The notes under the pieces: model-generated | Told to the model about the DNA's origin: nothing | Database searches by the model: none | Seen by the model: the letters and a program-made list of their open reading frames with translations, nothing else | DNA from: JACVRW01 sp035947555 | GTDB taxonomy: Bacteria > Actinomycetota > Thermoleophilia > Solirubrobacterales > Thermoleophilaceae | DNA: 24,932 bases | Reading direction: 5' to 3' | Assembly: GCA_035947555.1 (NCBI GenBank) | Contig: DASZJZ010000168.1 | Location: forward strand, 1-24,932 | Translations under genes and position numbers: made by a program | Shown: piece after piece, positions 7,848 through 14,001 of the stretch | How positions within the stretch are numbered: the stretch's first letter is position 1 | Layout: the number at the start of each line of letters is the position of its first letter

Positions 7848-8293
7848 ACCAGCGTCGGCTTCTCCATCTTTCGTAGCGGCTGGACGAGGTCGTCCAGCGT
7901 CATTTCGTTCAGGGTTCGGACGATGGACCCCTGTACCCGGGTCCACAGCAGCTTGGTGGGGCACGGCTCGGCCCCCTCGCGGGAGCAGGTGAGCACGCCG
8001 TCGGCGTCGGCGGTGATGCACTCGATCGGAGCGATGTCGCCCTCGAGGGCGGCGACCACCTCGGCCATCGTGATGTCCCCGGCCGAGCGGGCCAGCGTGT
8101 ACCCGCCGTGGGCGCCGCGGCGCGACTCCACCAGCTCCGCCTTCCGTAGGCGCTGCACCAGGTGCTCGAGGTACGCAAGCGGAAGTCCCTCCGCGTCGGC
8201 GATCGAGCCCAGGCTGATGGGCTGCTCGCCGCCCTGCCTGGCCAGATGCGCCATCACGCGCACGCCGTACTCGGCTTTGGTCGAGAACATCAT
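7844..8293 (-). CDS. Rrf2-family (IscR-like) Fe-S regulator of the suf operon
   Basis: The 149-residue protein begins MMFSTKAEYGVRVMAHLA, the winged-helix start typical of Rrf2/IscR regulators, and has the recognition-helix region LEHLVQRLRKAELVESRRGA followed by HGGYTLAR. Three cysteines, C92, C103 and C111, lie after the dimer helix, where IscR-type proteins bind an Fe-S cluster. It is first in the suf operon and overlaps sufC by 4 nt, so it most likely senses cluster supply and autoregulates the operon. The actinobacterial SufR of mycobacteria is a different (ArsR/DeoR-like) family, so this is an alternative control solution. ATG 8293 is immediately followed by a second ATG at 8290. Confidence 0.9.
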   Translation of the reverse strand: MMFSTKAEYGVRVMAHLARQGGEQPISLGSIADAEGLPLAYLEHLVQRLRKAELVESRRGAHGGYTLARSAGDITMAEVVAALEGDIAPIECITADADGVLTCSREGAEPCPTKLLWTRVQGSIVRTLNEMTLDDLVQPLRKMEKPTLV

Positions 8294-8305
8294 TGGACGG
8301 GCTAA

Positions 8306-8332
8306 ATCCTACCGGGCGGGTCGGAGAAGTCC
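8306..8332 (-). promoter_or_regulatory. Candidate promoter of the Rrf2-suf-pabBC operon
   Basis: Read on the minus strand, TAGGAT (plus 8306-8311) sits 12 nt before ATG 8293 and GGACTT (8327-8332) lies 15 nt further upstream. The -10 match is 4 of 6 to TATAAT with the key T-A-T positions; the -35 and spacer are poor. This implies a leader of only about 5 nt. No clear IscR-type palindrome was found around it. Confidence 0.35.
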
Positions 8333-8343
8333 TGAGGGTTGCG

Positions 8344-8949
8344 CTACTCCGCCTGGAGCAGCCGGATGTCGTGGGCGATCCGTTCCGAGGTCGCCTCGAA
8401 GCCGGGGTAGCCGACGCGCTGGAAGCCTCGCTCGTCCACCAGGGTGAAGCGGGCGTTGTGCTCCTCGGTGATCGTCTGGGGCCGGATGAAGTAGTCGTCC
8501 CACAGCGGCTTGAGCTCCGCGCGCGAGCCGAGCACGAAGTCGATGCGCCCGAGGGCGCGCTGCTCCGACAGGAAGGCGCGGGCGCTCTCCGGAGTGTCAC
8601 GCGGCGGGTCGACGGCGATCGCGATGGCCGGCACGTCCTCGCCGAGGTCGTCGAGCGCGCCCCTGATCGTCTGGGCCTGGACAGGGCAGGTGTCCTCGCA
8701 GTGCGTGTACAGGAACGTGACGATCACCGGCTGGCCGCGGAAGTCGCGCATGGAGATGGTCTCGCCGTCCTGGTTGCGCAGCGTGAAGTCGGGGGCCTTC
8801 AAACCCTCGGGCATGACGGCGCCTTCGAAGCGGGTGCCGGCGGTGGCGACGCCGTCGTCGTCCTCATCTTGGTCCGGCGCGGCCAGCACTATGAGGCCGA
8901 GTGAAAAGACACCAACGAGGAAGAGGGCGATCAGAACGCGGCCATTCAT
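8344..8949 (-). CDS. SCO1/SenC-family copper chaperone (thioredoxin fold), membrane-anchored
   Basis: The 201-residue protein starts with one N-terminal membrane anchor (about residues 4-24) followed by an acidic linker (DQDEDDDG). The thioredoxin-like domain contains the copper-binding CxxxC in THCEDTCP (C84, C88) and the conserved distal histidine H164 in EEHNARFTLVDERG. SCO proteins deliver copper to, or reduce thiols of, the CuA site of cytochrome c oxidase on the outer face of the membrane. No oxidase genes are in the window. It lies 50 nt upstream of the Rrf2 operon on the same strand and 20 nt downstream of the response regulator, but has its own -10 candidate, so it may be transcribed separately. 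Confidence 0.9.
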   Translation of the reverse strand: MNGRVLIALFLVGVFSLGLIVLAAPDQDEDDDGVATAGTRFEGAVMPEGLKAPDFTLRNQDGETISMRDFRGQPVIVTFLYTHCEDTCPVQAQTIRGALDDLGEDVPAIAIAVDPPRDTPESARAFLSEQRALGRIDFVLGSRAELKPLWDDYFIRPQTITEEHNARFTLVDERGFQRVGYPGFEATSERIAHDIRLLQAE

Positions 8950-8958
8950 CCGCGCATC

Positions 8959-8964
8959 AGGCTA
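8959..8964 (-). promoter_or_regulatory. Candidate -10 element for the SCO gene
   Basis: TAGCCT on the minus strand lies 9 nt before ATG 8949, within the 19-nt gap after the response-regulator stop. It fits the recurrent TANNNT arrangement of this window and predicts a near-leaderless transcript. Confidence 0.4.
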
Positions 8965-8968
8965 GGGA

Positions 8969-9604
8969 TTACGGCTCCACGAGCCCCCGCCGGATCGCAT
9001 ACCGCACCAGCTCCACCCGATCCCGCATCCCCAGCTTGGACAGCAGATTGGAACGGTGTGATTCCACCGTCTTCTCCGACAGCTTCAGCGTCTCCGCGAT
9101 CTGCCGGTTCGTGAAGGCCTCCGCGATCAGCTTGACCACCTCGAGCTCGCGGGGAGTGAGCGGATCGTCCGGCTCGGGGCTTCCTCGCTCGAGCCACTCG
9201 TCCATCAGCGCCCGCTGGGCGTCGTCCGAGAGAAAGGTTCGCCCGGCGGCCACGGTGCGCACCGCCCCGATCAGGTCGGTGTCTGCCGCCCGCTTCAGCA
9301 CGTAGCCGGCCGCGCCAGCCTCGAGGCCCTCCAGGAAGTAGCGCTCGTCGTCATGCATCGAAAGCAGCAGCACGCGCGTGTCCGGCACGTGCGCCCGGAT
9401 CTCGCGGGCCGCCTGCAGCCCCGTCATGCGCGGCATCGACACGTCCAGCACCGCCACGTCCGGCCGGTGCGCCTGGGTCGACTCGAGCGCCGCCACGCCG
9501 TCTTCGGCCTCGGCGACCACCTTCATGTCGCCCTGGCGGTCGATCAGCATGCGCAAGCCCGAGCGGACGATCCCATGGTCGTCCGCGATGAGGACGTCGA
9601 TCAC
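8969..9604 (-). CDS. NarL/FixJ-family response regulator
   Basis: The 211-residue protein has an N-terminal receiver domain with the acidic pair D8-D9, phosphoacceptor D54 in VLDVSMPRMTG, and the conserved lysine in GYVLKRAAD. A LuxR-type helix-turn-helix occupies the C-terminal 65 residues (LTPRELEVVKLIAEAFTNRQ, SEKTVESHRSNLLSKLG). It is a DNA-binding output protein for the adjacent kinase. GTG 9604 overlaps the kinase stop as GTGA; the upstream extension of the frame runs through the kinase gene and is not protein-coding. Target genes are unknown; the repeats between the kinase and moeB are possible binding sites. Confidence 0.95.
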   Translation of the reverse strand: MIDVLIADDHGIVRSGLRMLIDRQGDMKVVAEAEDGVAALESTQAHRPDVAVLDVSMPRMTGLQAAREIRAHVPDTRVLLLSMHDDERYFLEGLEAGAAGYVLKRAADTDLIGAVRTVAAGRTFLSDDAQRALMDEWLERGSPEPDDPLTPRELEVVKLIAEAFTNRQIAETLKLSEKTVESHRSNLLSKLGMRDRVELVRYAIRRGLVEP

Positions 9605-10635
9605 GCGCGCACCCGCGTGCCGCCGCCGGGAGGCTGCTTCACGCTTCCCACCCGCAGCGTCACGCTCGTGCCGCCGCCGGGCGCCGACCGCACGTCCAGC
9701 TCCCCGCCCACCAGCCGCGCCCGCTCGGCCATCCCGCCGAGGCCGAGGCCCGCGCCGGGGCCCTCGGACCCGGCGCGCGGTATGGCGCCCGGGTCGAAGC
9801 CCGCGCCGTCGTCCCGCACCCGCAGCTCCGCGCGGCCGTCCTCCTCCTCGAGCTCCACCTCCACCACCGTCGCGCCCGCGTGGCGAGCGACATTGGCGAG
9901 CGCTTCCTGCGCCACACGGAAGATCGCGGTCTGCATCACCTCGGGCAGCTCGTTGGGGTCGCCGCCGGTGCTCATCCGCACCTCGACCCCGGTGCGGGCC
10001 GAGAAGCGCTTCAGCTGGGCCTCCACGGCCGGCACCAGCCCGTGGTCGTCGAGGGCCGACGGGCGCAGATGCCGAGCCAGCGTGAGCAGCTCCTCCATCG
10101 CCTGGTTCACGAGCCGCTTCAGCTCCGCCAGCTCGGGCATCCGCTCGGGCGCGGTGTCCTGGGCGAGCGCCTCGAGGCGCAGCAGGATTGCCGTGAGCGC
10201 CTGGTTCACCTCGTCGTGGAGATCGCGCGCCAGGCGGCGGCGCTCCTCCTCCTGGGCCCGCATGGCGAGCTGCCCGGACCGGCGCCGCTCGTCCTCGATC
10301 CGGTCGAGCAGCCGCGTGAAGGATGCGGACAGCCGGTTGATCTCGGCCACGGGGTCGTTGGTCTGGCCGAGCCCGAGCGTGGCCGGCTCCGCCGGGTCGA
10401 TCGCCTCGATCCGCTGGATCAGACTCTCGAGCGGCCGGAAGCGCCGCTGGAGCATCCACAGGTTCACGCACAGCGACAGCACGATCGACAGAGCCAGAAT
10501 GAGGAACTGCCAGCGCTGGTCGCGCACGGTCAGGTCGAGGCCGGCCGCCAGGCTGGCCGCGAAGAGGGTGAGCGCCACCAGCACGACGTTCGCCGCCACG
10601 ATCTGGCCGATGAGGGAGTCGTCGCGGCGCGTCAT
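9601..10635 (-). CDS. NarL-type sensor histidine kinase (HisKA_3)
   Basis: With start ATG 10635 the product is 344 residues: two membrane helices (about 9-33 and 43-62), a HAMP-like linker, a HisKA_3 dimerisation segment with the phosphorylated histidine H140 in ARDLHDEVNQAL, and a C-terminal HATPase domain with N box (VAQEALANVARHA), G1 box (VRDDGAGFDP) and GLGLGGMAERARLVGG. Almost no extracytoplasmic loop is present, so the signal may be membrane-borne or cytoplasmic. The ATG at 10668 and TTG at 10677 are alternative in-frame starts; 10635 gives the usual short tail before TM1. It forms a two-gene operon with the overlapping regulator downstream. Confidence 0.92.
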   Translation of the reverse strand: MTRRDDSLIGQIVAANVVLVALTLFAASLAAGLDLTVRDQRWQFLILALSIVLSLCVNLWMLQRRFRPLESLIQRIEAIDPAEPATLGLGQTNDPVAEINRLSASFTRLLDRIEDERRRSGQLAMRAQEEERRRLARDLHDEVNQALTAILLRLEALAQDTAPERMPELAELKRLVNQAMEELLTLARHLRPSALDDHGLVPAVEAQLKRFSARTGVEVRMSTGGDPNELPEVMQTAIFRVAQEALANVARHAGATVVEVELEEEDGRAELRVRDDGAGFDPGAIPRAGSEGPGAGLGLGGMAERARLVGGELDVRSAPGGGTSVTLRVGSVKQPPGGGTRVRA

Positions 10636-10677
10636 CCGGGGTCGATGAATGGATCGGATTCCGCCCATGAGGGTCAA

Positions 10678-10695
10678 ATGGGGTCTTCACCCCAT
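10678..10695. repeat. Perfect 7-bp inverted repeat with CTTC loop
   Basis: ATGGGGT-CTTC-ACCCCAT lies 43 nt upstream of the kinase ATG. On the minus strand the loop would be GAAG. It could be a hairpin in the kinase leader or a protein-binding dyad. CAAATGGGG at its left edge (10675-10683) recurs at 10810-10818. Confidence 0.5.
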
Positions 10696-10697
10696 AT

Positions 10698-10760
10698 CGG
10701 CAGGAGGCCCTCAGGACGAAACTATTGGCGAGGCTTCTTTCAGGCAGGCAGGTCCTGCCG
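10698..10760. repeat. Long-range 8-bp inverted repeat with an alternative local pairing
   Basis: CGGCAGGA at 10698-10705 is the exact reverse complement of TCCTGCCG at 10753-10760, enclosing 47 nt. The right arm can instead pair locally with GGCAG at 10747-10751 (GGCAG-GTC-CTGCC), so the two pairings exclude each other. It lies upstream of both flanking genes and no protein is encoded here. No known riboswitch class was recognised. Confidence 0.4.
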
Positions 10761-10800
10761 GCGGGGCTTCCGCAAAAAAATCTAGGTCTGGGTCTTCGCC

Positions 10801-10824
10801 GGGGCGCTCCAAATGGGGCGCCCC
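10801..10824. repeat. 10-bp near-perfect inverted repeat upstream of moeB, possible operator
   Basis: GGGGCGCTCC-AAAT-GGGGCGCCCC has nine matched pairs plus one T/G position. It ends 19 nt before the -10 hexamer at 10844, so it covers the -35 region. Because transcription should start near 10856, the dyad is expected to act on DNA as an operator rather than in RNA. There is no T-run to make it a terminator. Confidence 0.45.
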
Positions 10825-10843
10825 GGTTCTGGTTCACGGGAGC

Positions 10844-10858
10844 TATCCTTTCTGAAGT
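10844..10858 (+). promoter_or_regulatory. Candidate -10 and shared box of the moeB/rhodanese gene
   Basis: TATCCT (10844-10849) is followed directly by TTCTGAAGT and the ATG at 10860. The last two bases of the hexamer plus the following nine (CTTTCTGAAGT, 10848-10858) are identical in sequence and register to those of cysM at 13993-14003. It predicts a leader of about 3 nt. Confidence 0.5.
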
Positions 10859-10859
10859 A

Positions 10860-12092
10860 ATGGCTTCGGGCGCTGACCTCATCCGCAACATCAAGCAGCA
10901 GATCCAGGAGATCGATCCCAAGGACGTCCGCGAGGCGATCGCGGCCGGCCAGGCGCCGCGAGGGTCCGCGAGCCCCCAGGTGGGATCTTCCAATGGCAAC
11001 GGTGCCGTGATCGTCGACGTGCGCGAGCAGCACGAGTTCGAGGAGTCGCACATCCCCGGCGCCGTACACGTGCCGCGCGGGCACCTCGAGTCCCGCGTCG
11101 AGGGCCTCGTCCCCGACCGCTCCGGCCGCGTGATCCTCTACTGCGCGTCGGGCAACCGCTCCGCGCTCGCCGCTCACACCATGAAGGAGCTGCTCGGCTA
11201 CGAGGACGTGGCCTCCATGCGCGGCGGTATCACGCTCTGGAAGGACCGCGGCTACGAGGTCGAGGTGCCCCGGGCCCTCACGTCCGACCAGCGCGAGCGC
11301 TACTCGCGCCACCTGCTGATCCCCGAGATCGGCCTCGAGGGGCAGATGAAGCTGCTCGACGCAAAGGTGCTGCTGCTCGGCGCCGGCGGTCTCGGCTCCC
11401 CGGCCGCGCTCTACCTCGCCGCCGCCGGCGTGGGCACGCTCGGGATCGTCGACAACGACGTTGTGGACCTCTCCAACCTCCAGCGCCAGGTGGCCCACTC
11501 GAACGACCGCATCGGGGTCCCGAAGGTCGACTCCGCCGAGATCGCCGTGCATGAGATCAACCCGGACGTGAATGTCGAGAAGCACCCCGTCCGGCTCGGC
11601 GCGGACAACATCATGGAGATCATCGAGGGCTACGACGTGATCGTCGACGGCCTCGACAACTTCCCCACCCGCTACCTCCTCAACGACGCCAGCGTTCGGC
11701 TCCAGAAGCCGGTGGTCTCGGCCTCGATCCTCGGGTTCGAGGGCCAGCTATCGGTCTTCCACCCGTACGAGGGGCCCTGCTACCGCTGCCTCTACCCGAC
11801 CCCGCCGCCCGCCGAGCTCGCCCCCTCCTGCGGCGCGGCCGGCGTGCTAGGCGTGCTGCCCGGCGTGATGGGGCTGCTCCAGTCAGTCGAGGTGATCAAG
11901 CTCGTTACCGGCGCCGGCGACACCATGGCCGGCCGCCTCCTCCTGTACGACGCACTCGGCACCACATTCACCGAGCTCAAGGTGCGGCGGGACCCCGACT
12001 GCCCGATCTGCTCGCGGGAGCCGGGTTCGATCTCCGACGAGGAGATGGGGGTCTTCCCCGATTACGAAGCCTTCTGCGCCGGTGCCGGCTGA
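10860..12092 (+). CDS. moeZ: Rhodanese-MoeB/ThiF fusion: sulfur-carrier adenylyltransferase/sulfurtransferase
   Basis: The 410-residue protein would adenylate the C-terminal glycine of a ubiquitin-like sulfur carrier and convert it to a thiocarboxylate. An N-terminal rhodanese domain (about 15-140) has the active-site cysteine C95 in LYCASGNRSA. A MoeB/ThiF E1-like domain follows: GAGGLGS (174-180), the ATP-binding DLSNLQRQ, zinc pairs CYRC (C307, C310) and CPIC (C381, C384), and C324 in APSCGAAGVLG. In mycobacterial MoeZ and human MOCS3 the rhodanese domain is C-terminal; here the order is reversed. The gene is 147 nt upstream of cysO, its likely substrate, separated by a large palindrome. 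ATG 10860 is chosen because the promoter hexamer sits 10 nt before it. Confidence 0.9.
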   Translation: MASGADLIRNIKQQIQEIDPKDVREAIAAGQAPRGSASPQVGSSNGNGAVIVDVREQHEFEESHIPGAVHVPRGHLESRVEGLVPDRSGRVILYCASGNRSALAAHTMKELLGYEDVASMRGGITLWKDRGYEVEVPRALTSDQRERYSRHLLIPEIGLEGQMKLLDAKVLLLGAGGLGSPAALYLAAAGVGTLGIVDNDVVDLSNLQRQVAHSNDRIGVPKVDSAEIAVHEINPDVNVEKHPVRLGADNIMEIIEGYDVIVDGLDNFPTRYLLNDASVRLQKPVVSASILGFEGQLSVFHPYEGPCYRCLYPTPPPAELAPSCGAAGVLGVLPGVMGLLQSVEVIKLVTGAGDTMAGRLLLYDALGTTFTELKVRRDPDCPICSREPGSISDEEMGVFPDYEAFCAGAG

Positions 12093-12184
12093 GCCGGCTG
12101 CAAACCGTCGCATTCCTGCGTCCTCGGGTCTCGGCTTGCTCAGCAAGCCTTCGACCCTGCGTCCTTGTCGGTTTTCGCCGGCTC
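12091..12184. repeat. 94-nt compound palindrome between moeZ and cysO
   Basis: Nested complementary arms share one centre: GAGCCGGC (12091-12098) with GCCGGCTC (12177-12184); AAACCG (12102-12107) with CGGTTT (12169-12174); GGGTC (12126-12130) with GACCC (12153-12157); and GGCTTGC (12133-12139) with GCAAGCC (12143-12149) around a TCA loop. The outer arm overlaps the last two bases of the moeZ stop. CCTGCGTCCT also occurs twice as a direct repeat, and CTGCGTCC near-matches flank the inner stem. It could be an intergenic terminator/processing element, or a dispersed palindromic repeat. It has no T-tract and no reading frame. Confidence 0.65.
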
Positions 12185-12223
12185 AGTCCGGCCCCGTCCC
12201 CAGGCCGTCGGATCGACCCTCGC

Positions 12224-12229
12224 TAGGCT
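12224..12229 (+). promoter_or_regulatory. Candidate -10 element for cysO
   Basis: TAGGCT ends 10 nt before GTG 12240 and lies downstream of the palindrome, so cysO may be transcribed independently of moeZ with a leader of only 3-4 nt. Confidence 0.35.
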
Positions 12230-12239
12230 CCCGGCCGTC

Positions 12240-12518
12240 GTGAGCACGATCAAGATCCCCCCGGTGCTGCGCTCGTCCGTGGGCGGAGCCAAGGAGGTCG
12301 AGGCCTCCGGCGGCAACGTCGGCGAGGTGCTGCGCTCTCTGTCCGAGCAGCACCCGGCCACGCAGTCCCAGCTCTTCTCGGAGGACGGCGACCTGAACCG
12401 CTACGTCAACGTCTACCTGAACGACGAGGACGTGCGGGTGCTGGACGGGCTCGACACGAGCGTCAGCGAGGGCGACACGATCGTGATCCTGCCGGCGATG
12501 GCCGGCGGCGACCGCTGA
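12240..12518 (+). CDS. cysO: CysO/MoaD-ThiS-type ubiquitin-like sulfur carrier with C-terminal Asp-Arg extension
   Basis: The 92-residue protein has the beta-grasp pattern and length of mycobacterial CysO (about 93 residues). Matching segments are VSTIKIPPVLRS, EASGGNVGEVLRSL, LNRYVNVYLNDEDVR and SEGDTIVILPAMAGG. In the known pathway the C-terminal glycine is thiocarboxylated and serves as sulfide donor to CysM. Here the GG pair (residues 89-90) is not terminal: Asp91 and Arg92 follow before the TGA. The carrier therefore needs trimming before activation; the JAMM protease at 16335 is the obvious candidate. GTG 12240 is preferred over the in-frame upstream start at 12165, which would begin inside the palindrome. 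Confidence 0.88.
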   Translation: MSTIKIPPVLRSSVGGAKEVEASGGNVGEVLRSLSEQHPATQSQLFSEDGDLNRYVNVYLNDEDVRVLDGLDTSVSEGDTIVILPAMAGGDR

Positions 12519-12548
12519 TCGTCCGCCCGCTCCGGCGCTCGCGTCGCG

Positions 12549-12554
12549 TAGCCT
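12549..12554 (+). promoter_or_regulatory. Candidate -10 element for the cupin gene
   Basis: TAGCCT ends exactly 7 nt before GTG 12562, the spacing expected for a transcript that begins at the start codon. Confidence 0.4.
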
Positions 12555-12561
12555 GGGCGGC

Positions 12562-12924
12562 GTGCGAATCGACAACGTTCACGAGGTCGAGCCGTTCGTG
12601 ACCCTCGACGGCTCGGAGATCCGGGAGATCGCCGGCCGGGCCGTCGGCACCACGCTCAACCAGAGTCTCGCCCAGGCCACCGTGCCCCCCGGCGGCCAGA
12701 CCGTGGAGCACTTCCACCGCGAGACCGAGGAGATCTACTTCTTCACCCACGGCCGCGGCCGGGTGCGGCTCGCCGCCGACGACCAGGAGGTCCGCCCAGG
12801 CGACGCCGTGGTGATCGCACCCGGCATGCGCCACAAGGTGTGGGCCCTAGGCGACGAGCCGCTGCGCTTCCTGTGCTGCTGCGCGCCCGCCTACTCTCAC
12901 GAGGACACGGTCCTGACGGAGTAG
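12562..12924 (+). CDS. Single-domain cupin protein
   Basis: A 120-residue beta-barrel cupin. The first motif is PGGQTVEHFHRETEEIYFF, giving metal ligands H50, H52 and E56/E57, and the second contains PGDAVVIAPGMRHKVW with H91. Three consecutive cysteines (C105-C107, FLCCCAP) follow near the C-terminus and precede a YSHEDT tail. The enzyme activity, if any, cannot be told from sequence; small cupins of this type include isomerases, dioxygenases and sensors. It follows cysO by 43 nt with its own -10 candidate. Its 3' end overlaps the convergent SDR gene by 28 nt. A thiol- or metal-related role next to cysteine synthesis genes is speculation. Confidence 0.8.
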   Translation: MRIDNVHEVEPFVTLDGSEIREIAGRAVGTTLNQSLAQATVPPGGQTVEHFHRETEEIYFFTHGRGRVRLAADDQEVRPGDAVVIAPGMRHKVWALGDEPLRFLCCCAPAYSHEDTVLTE

Positions 12925-13973
12925 GCCGGGTCGTCCTCGTGCTCGCGGAAGAAGCGCACCAGCGTCGGCGCGTACTCCGCCAGGCGCGGCACCCGTAGGC
13001 CGGCGGCGCCGCCCAGCACGTCGGCGGCGCGGCGCACGTCGAAGCGGACCGGGTGGTTCAGGTAGCGGATCGACTCGCGTGGCGCCCCGCCGAACGCGTT
13101 GCGCACGGCGGGCACGCGAAGCGCGCTGGTCACGAGCCGGGCCGGCAGGCGGTAACCCGGCGCGCGCCCCGCGTAGGCCTCGGCGAGGATGCGCTGCACC
13201 TCCGCCGCGGTGACGGGCTCGGGATCGACCAGGTGGAAGGTCTGTCCGAGCGCGGAGGGCTCGCGGGCGCCCGCGAGCATGGCGTCGAGCACGAAGTCGA
13301 CCGGCACGACGTTCACCGGCGCGTTCGAGCGGCCGAGCTGCGGGATCGGCAGCCCGCGCCGACTGCACCACGAGATCGTGCGCAGCATGAAGTAGGGGCC
13401 GTCGAACTTCTGGGTCTCGCCGGTGCGCGAGTCGCCGACCACGATCGCCGGGCGGTAGATCGTCGTGGGGATCCGGTCGAGCTCCTGGCGCACCCACACT
13501 TCGGCCTGGAACTTGGTCGACTCGTAGTGGTTCTTGAAGTCCTGCCCGAGCGTGAGCTCGTGCTCGTAGACGACCCCCTTGCGCAGCCCCGCCACGTACG
13601 CCGTGCTGACGTAGTTGAGCCGCTCCAGCCGCTCGCAGGCGGAGCACAGCTCGAGCACGTTGCCGGTGCCGTCCACGTTCACCCGCTGGGCGAGCTCGAG
13701 CGGGACGCCGAGGTTGTAGACCGCCGCTAGGTGGAACAACGTGGACACCTCCGCGGTGAGCCGCTCCCAGTCGGCGTCGTCCAGGCCGAGCCGCCGTTTG
13801 GCGATGTCGCCCTCCAGCACTTCTACCCGGCCCCGCGAGGCCTCCCGGGCGACGGCCGCCATGCGGGGCTCGACGAGCGCGGTCACCCTCGCCCCGCCCT
13901 CGACCAGGCGGTCGGCGAGGCGCCGGCCGATGAACCCGGGATACCCGGTGAGGAGCACCTGCCCGTCGAACAC
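12897..13973 (-). CDS. Extended SDR-family NAD(P)-binding reductase (NAD_binding_4-like)
   Basis: The 358-residue protein has an N-terminal Rossmann motif TGYPGFIGRRLA (residues 9-20), VSTAY with S123, and the catalytic YxxxK pair Y150/K154 in NHYESTKFQAEVW. The segment LFHLAAVYNLGVPLELAQRV and the later NVVPVDFVLDAML match the thioester/fatty acyl-CoA reductase-like branch of extended SDRs. The C-terminal 90 residues are variable, as expected for the substrate domain. The substrate is unknown. GTG 13973 is chosen because TACGGT lies 8 nt upstream; the frame extends further only across the cysM start. It is transcribed divergently from cysM through an almost touching promoter. Confidence 0.85.
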   Translation of the reverse strand: MFDGQVLLTGYPGFIGRRLADRLVEGGARVTALVEPRMAAVAREASRGRVEVLEGDIAKRRLGLDDADWERLTAEVSTLFHLAAVYNLGVPLELAQRVNVDGTGNVLELCSACERLERLNYVSTAYVAGLRKGVVYEHELTLGQDFKNHYESTKFQAEVWVRQELDRIPTTIYRPAIVVGDSRTGETQKFDGPYFMLRTISWCSRRGLPIPQLGRSNAPVNVVPVDFVLDAMLAGAREPSALGQTFHLVDPEPVTAAEVQRILAEAYAGRAPGYRLPARLVTSALRVPAVRNAFGGAPRESIRYLNHPVRFDVRRAADVLGGAAGLRVPRLAEYAPTLVRFFREHEDDPAYSVRTVSS

Positions 13974-13981
13974 GGCGCGGC

Positions 13982-13994
13982 ACCGTACTACACT
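13982..13994. promoter_or_regulatory. Back-to-back -10 elements of the SDR gene and cysM
   Basis: The minus-strand hexamer TACGGT (plus 13982-13987) and the plus-strand hexamer TACACT (13989-13994) are one base apart. They end 8 nt before GTG 13973 and 7 nt before GTG 14002. The RNA polymerases for the two genes could not occupy these elements together. The sequence CTTTCTGAAGT starting at 13993 is shared with the moeZ promoter. Confidence 0.55.
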
Positions 13995-14001
13995 TTCTGA
14001 A

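Noticed and set aside
4629..8447. Long plus-strand frames opposite the suf genes
   Set aside because: No domain motifs; they mirror SufS, SufD and SufC codon structure on the other strand.
10698..10760. Known riboswitch (cobalamin, SAM, c-di-GMP, glycine)
   Set aside because: None of the conserved core sequences of these classes could be recognised; only pairings are seen.
10771..10784. Hairpin GCGG-CCGC followed by seven A as a terminator
   Set aside because: On the plus strand the tail is A, not T; on the minus strand the T-run precedes the hairpin, so neither direction gives an intrinsic terminator.
9353..10785. Plus-strand frames opposite the two-component genes
   Set aside because: No recognisable motifs, and the kinase and regulator on the minus strand are complete.
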